Origin: CAZVEV01 sp964625865
Lineage (GTDB): Bacteria; Planctomycetota; Phycisphaerae; SM23-33
NCBI GenBank assembly: GCA_964625865.1
Contig: CAZVEV010000340.1
Coordinates: forward strand, 1-5,927
Reading direction: 5' to 3'
DNA length: 5,927 nucleotides
The position numbers and the translations under genes are program-made. Numbering within the stretch: the stretch's first letter is position 1; each line of letters begins with the position of its first letter. Below, in pieces: positions 5,317 through 5,927 of this stretch. The notes under the pieces are model-generated. The model was not told the DNA's origin and ran no database searches. It worked only from the letters and a program-made list of their open reading frames with translations.

Positions 5317-5927
5317 CTACTTCGGCGGCGGCGGGGCGAGATTCAGGGGCTTGGTGGGCAGGTCGCGGGCGAGTTGTTTCCAGTCGTCCGAGCCGTACAC
5401 GCCGGCTTTAGTGTAATCGAACGGTGTGAAGCCCGCCTTGACCGCGGGCGAGCCGTCCTTGAGGCCGAAGTCCAGCTTGTCCGGTGCGACGAAGAGCGGA
5501 TCGGCGATCACCGACCCCGCGTCGCGCCCCGTGCCCTGCCACGCCGCCAGGTCCATCCCCGCGAAGGTCACCGCCCCGCCGGCGGCGTTGAAGTAGCAGT
5601 TGTTCTTCATCACCACGTTGACCTTCGTCCACGGCCCCTTGAGCAGCTCGCCGGTGGTGTAGTAGACGATGTTGTTGGCGAACGTGAACGACCGGTGCTT
5701 CTCGACCCGCGTCGCCTGGACCTGCCATTCCTTGCTGAACGCCAGGATGTTGTTGCGAATCACGTTCTCGCGCCCGTAATGCTGGTGAAACCCGCCGGTC
5801 TTGACGTTGTAGACCAGGTTGTTCTCCATGCGACTGCCGGTCGACCCCTCGTCGGTGTACAGCCCCCACCCGACGTAGGAATACGAGTGCACGTCGTGGA
5901 TCACGTTGTTGTTGACCGTCGTGCCCT
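5317..5927 (-). CDS. Right-handed parallel beta-helix protein, 3' part (5' end outside window)
   Basis: The frame is open from the right window edge to the TAG at 5319-5317, giving 202 visible residues. A GTG at 5904 is not a credible start because the repeat pattern (GTTVNNNVIHDV) already runs before it. Coils show repeated Asn-ladder signatures of pectate-lyase-like helices: VNNNVIHDV, MENNLVYNV, IRNNILAF, FANNIVYY, MKNNCYF. Specific segments are GWGLYTDEGS (19-28), HQHYGRENVIRNN (47-59), DPLFV (142-146), and a closing DFGLKDGSPAVKAGF (152-166) that ends many secreted beta-helix enzymes. Such proteins include polysaccharide lyases and glycoside hydrolases; the GWGLYTDEGS and HQHYGREN blocks recall large beta-helix proteins of the GH141 type, but I cannot confirm this without a search. 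The tail ends in a Pro-rich APPPPK with no PEP-CTERM signal or anchor. Likely secreted, acting on a polysaccharide (inference). The PEP-CTERM genes lie downstream on the same strand but have their own promoter candidate. Confidence 0.85.
   Translation of the reverse strand, partial: GTTVNNNVIHDVHSYSYVGWGLYTDEGSTGSRMENNLVYNVKTGGFHQHYGRENVIRNNILAFSKEWQVQATRVEKHRSFTFANNIVYYTTGELLKGPWTKVNVVMKNNCYFNAAGGAVTFAGMDLAAWQGTGRDAGSVIADPLFVAPDKLDFGLKDGSPAVKAGFTPFDYTKAGVYGSDDWKQLARDLPTKPLNLAPPPPK

Noticed and set aside
5061..5411. Plus-strand open frame of 116 codons in the leader region
   Set aside because: It begins at a GTG without a ribosome binding site, shows no domain, and runs antisense into the well-supported beta-helix gene.
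1..5927. CRISPR arrays, tRNA or rRNA genes, insertion sequences, phage or defence genes
   Set aside because: No regularly spaced repeats, tRNA-like cloverleaf, rRNA segment, transposase, integrase or nuclease motif was seen on reading both strands.

Overview
The window looks like a piece of a GC-rich bacterial chromosome, most likely from the PVC superphylum and best fitting Planctomycetota (Phycisphaerae-like). The clues are two proteins with PEP-CTERM sorting tails ending in Arg runs, a large secreted protein joining a YVTN-type beta-propeller to a di-heme cytochrome c domain, a HEAT-repeat protein ending in a W..WW motif, and a secreted right-handed beta-helix protein of carbohydrate-enzyme type. 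The assignment is an inference from gene content; there is no rRNA or other marker gene here.

Layout. Positions 1-741 (+) hold the 3' part of a HEAT-repeat gene that enters from outside the window. Positions 742-1077 are a non-coding gap with an octamer repeat array that can fold back on itself (745-848), then a possible promoter and a clear ribosome binding site. Positions 1078-2943 (+) encode the 621-residue propeller/di-heme cytochrome. It converges, across 46 bp, on a minus-strand block. That block, read right to left, holds the 3' part of a beta-helix gene (5927-5317), a 320-bp gap (5316-4997) with a good sigma-70-like promoter, a hairpin at the predicted mRNA 5' end and a leader of about 210 nt, then two consecutive PEP-CTERM genes (4996-4289 and 4276-2990). 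The second PEP-CTERM gene's Shine-Dalgarno sequence overlaps the first one's stop codon, so the two are almost certainly one operon with possible translational coupling.

How the genes may work together. All products except perhaps the HEAT protein appear exported. The two PEP-CTERM proteins would be processed by an exosortase, which is not encoded here, and held at or released from the cell surface. The cytochrome would act in the periplasm or outside the cytoplasmic membrane, and the beta-helix protein probably acts on or binds a polysaccharide. No CRISPR array, tRNA, rRNA, transposase, integrase or phage gene was seen. The most notable non-coding structure is the promoter, 5' hairpin and leader in front of the PEP-CTERM pair. 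I do not see a complete undescribed system. The least explained parts are the N-terminal domain of the 428-residue PEP-CTERM protein, the whole 235-residue PEP-CTERM protein, and the two intergenic structures.
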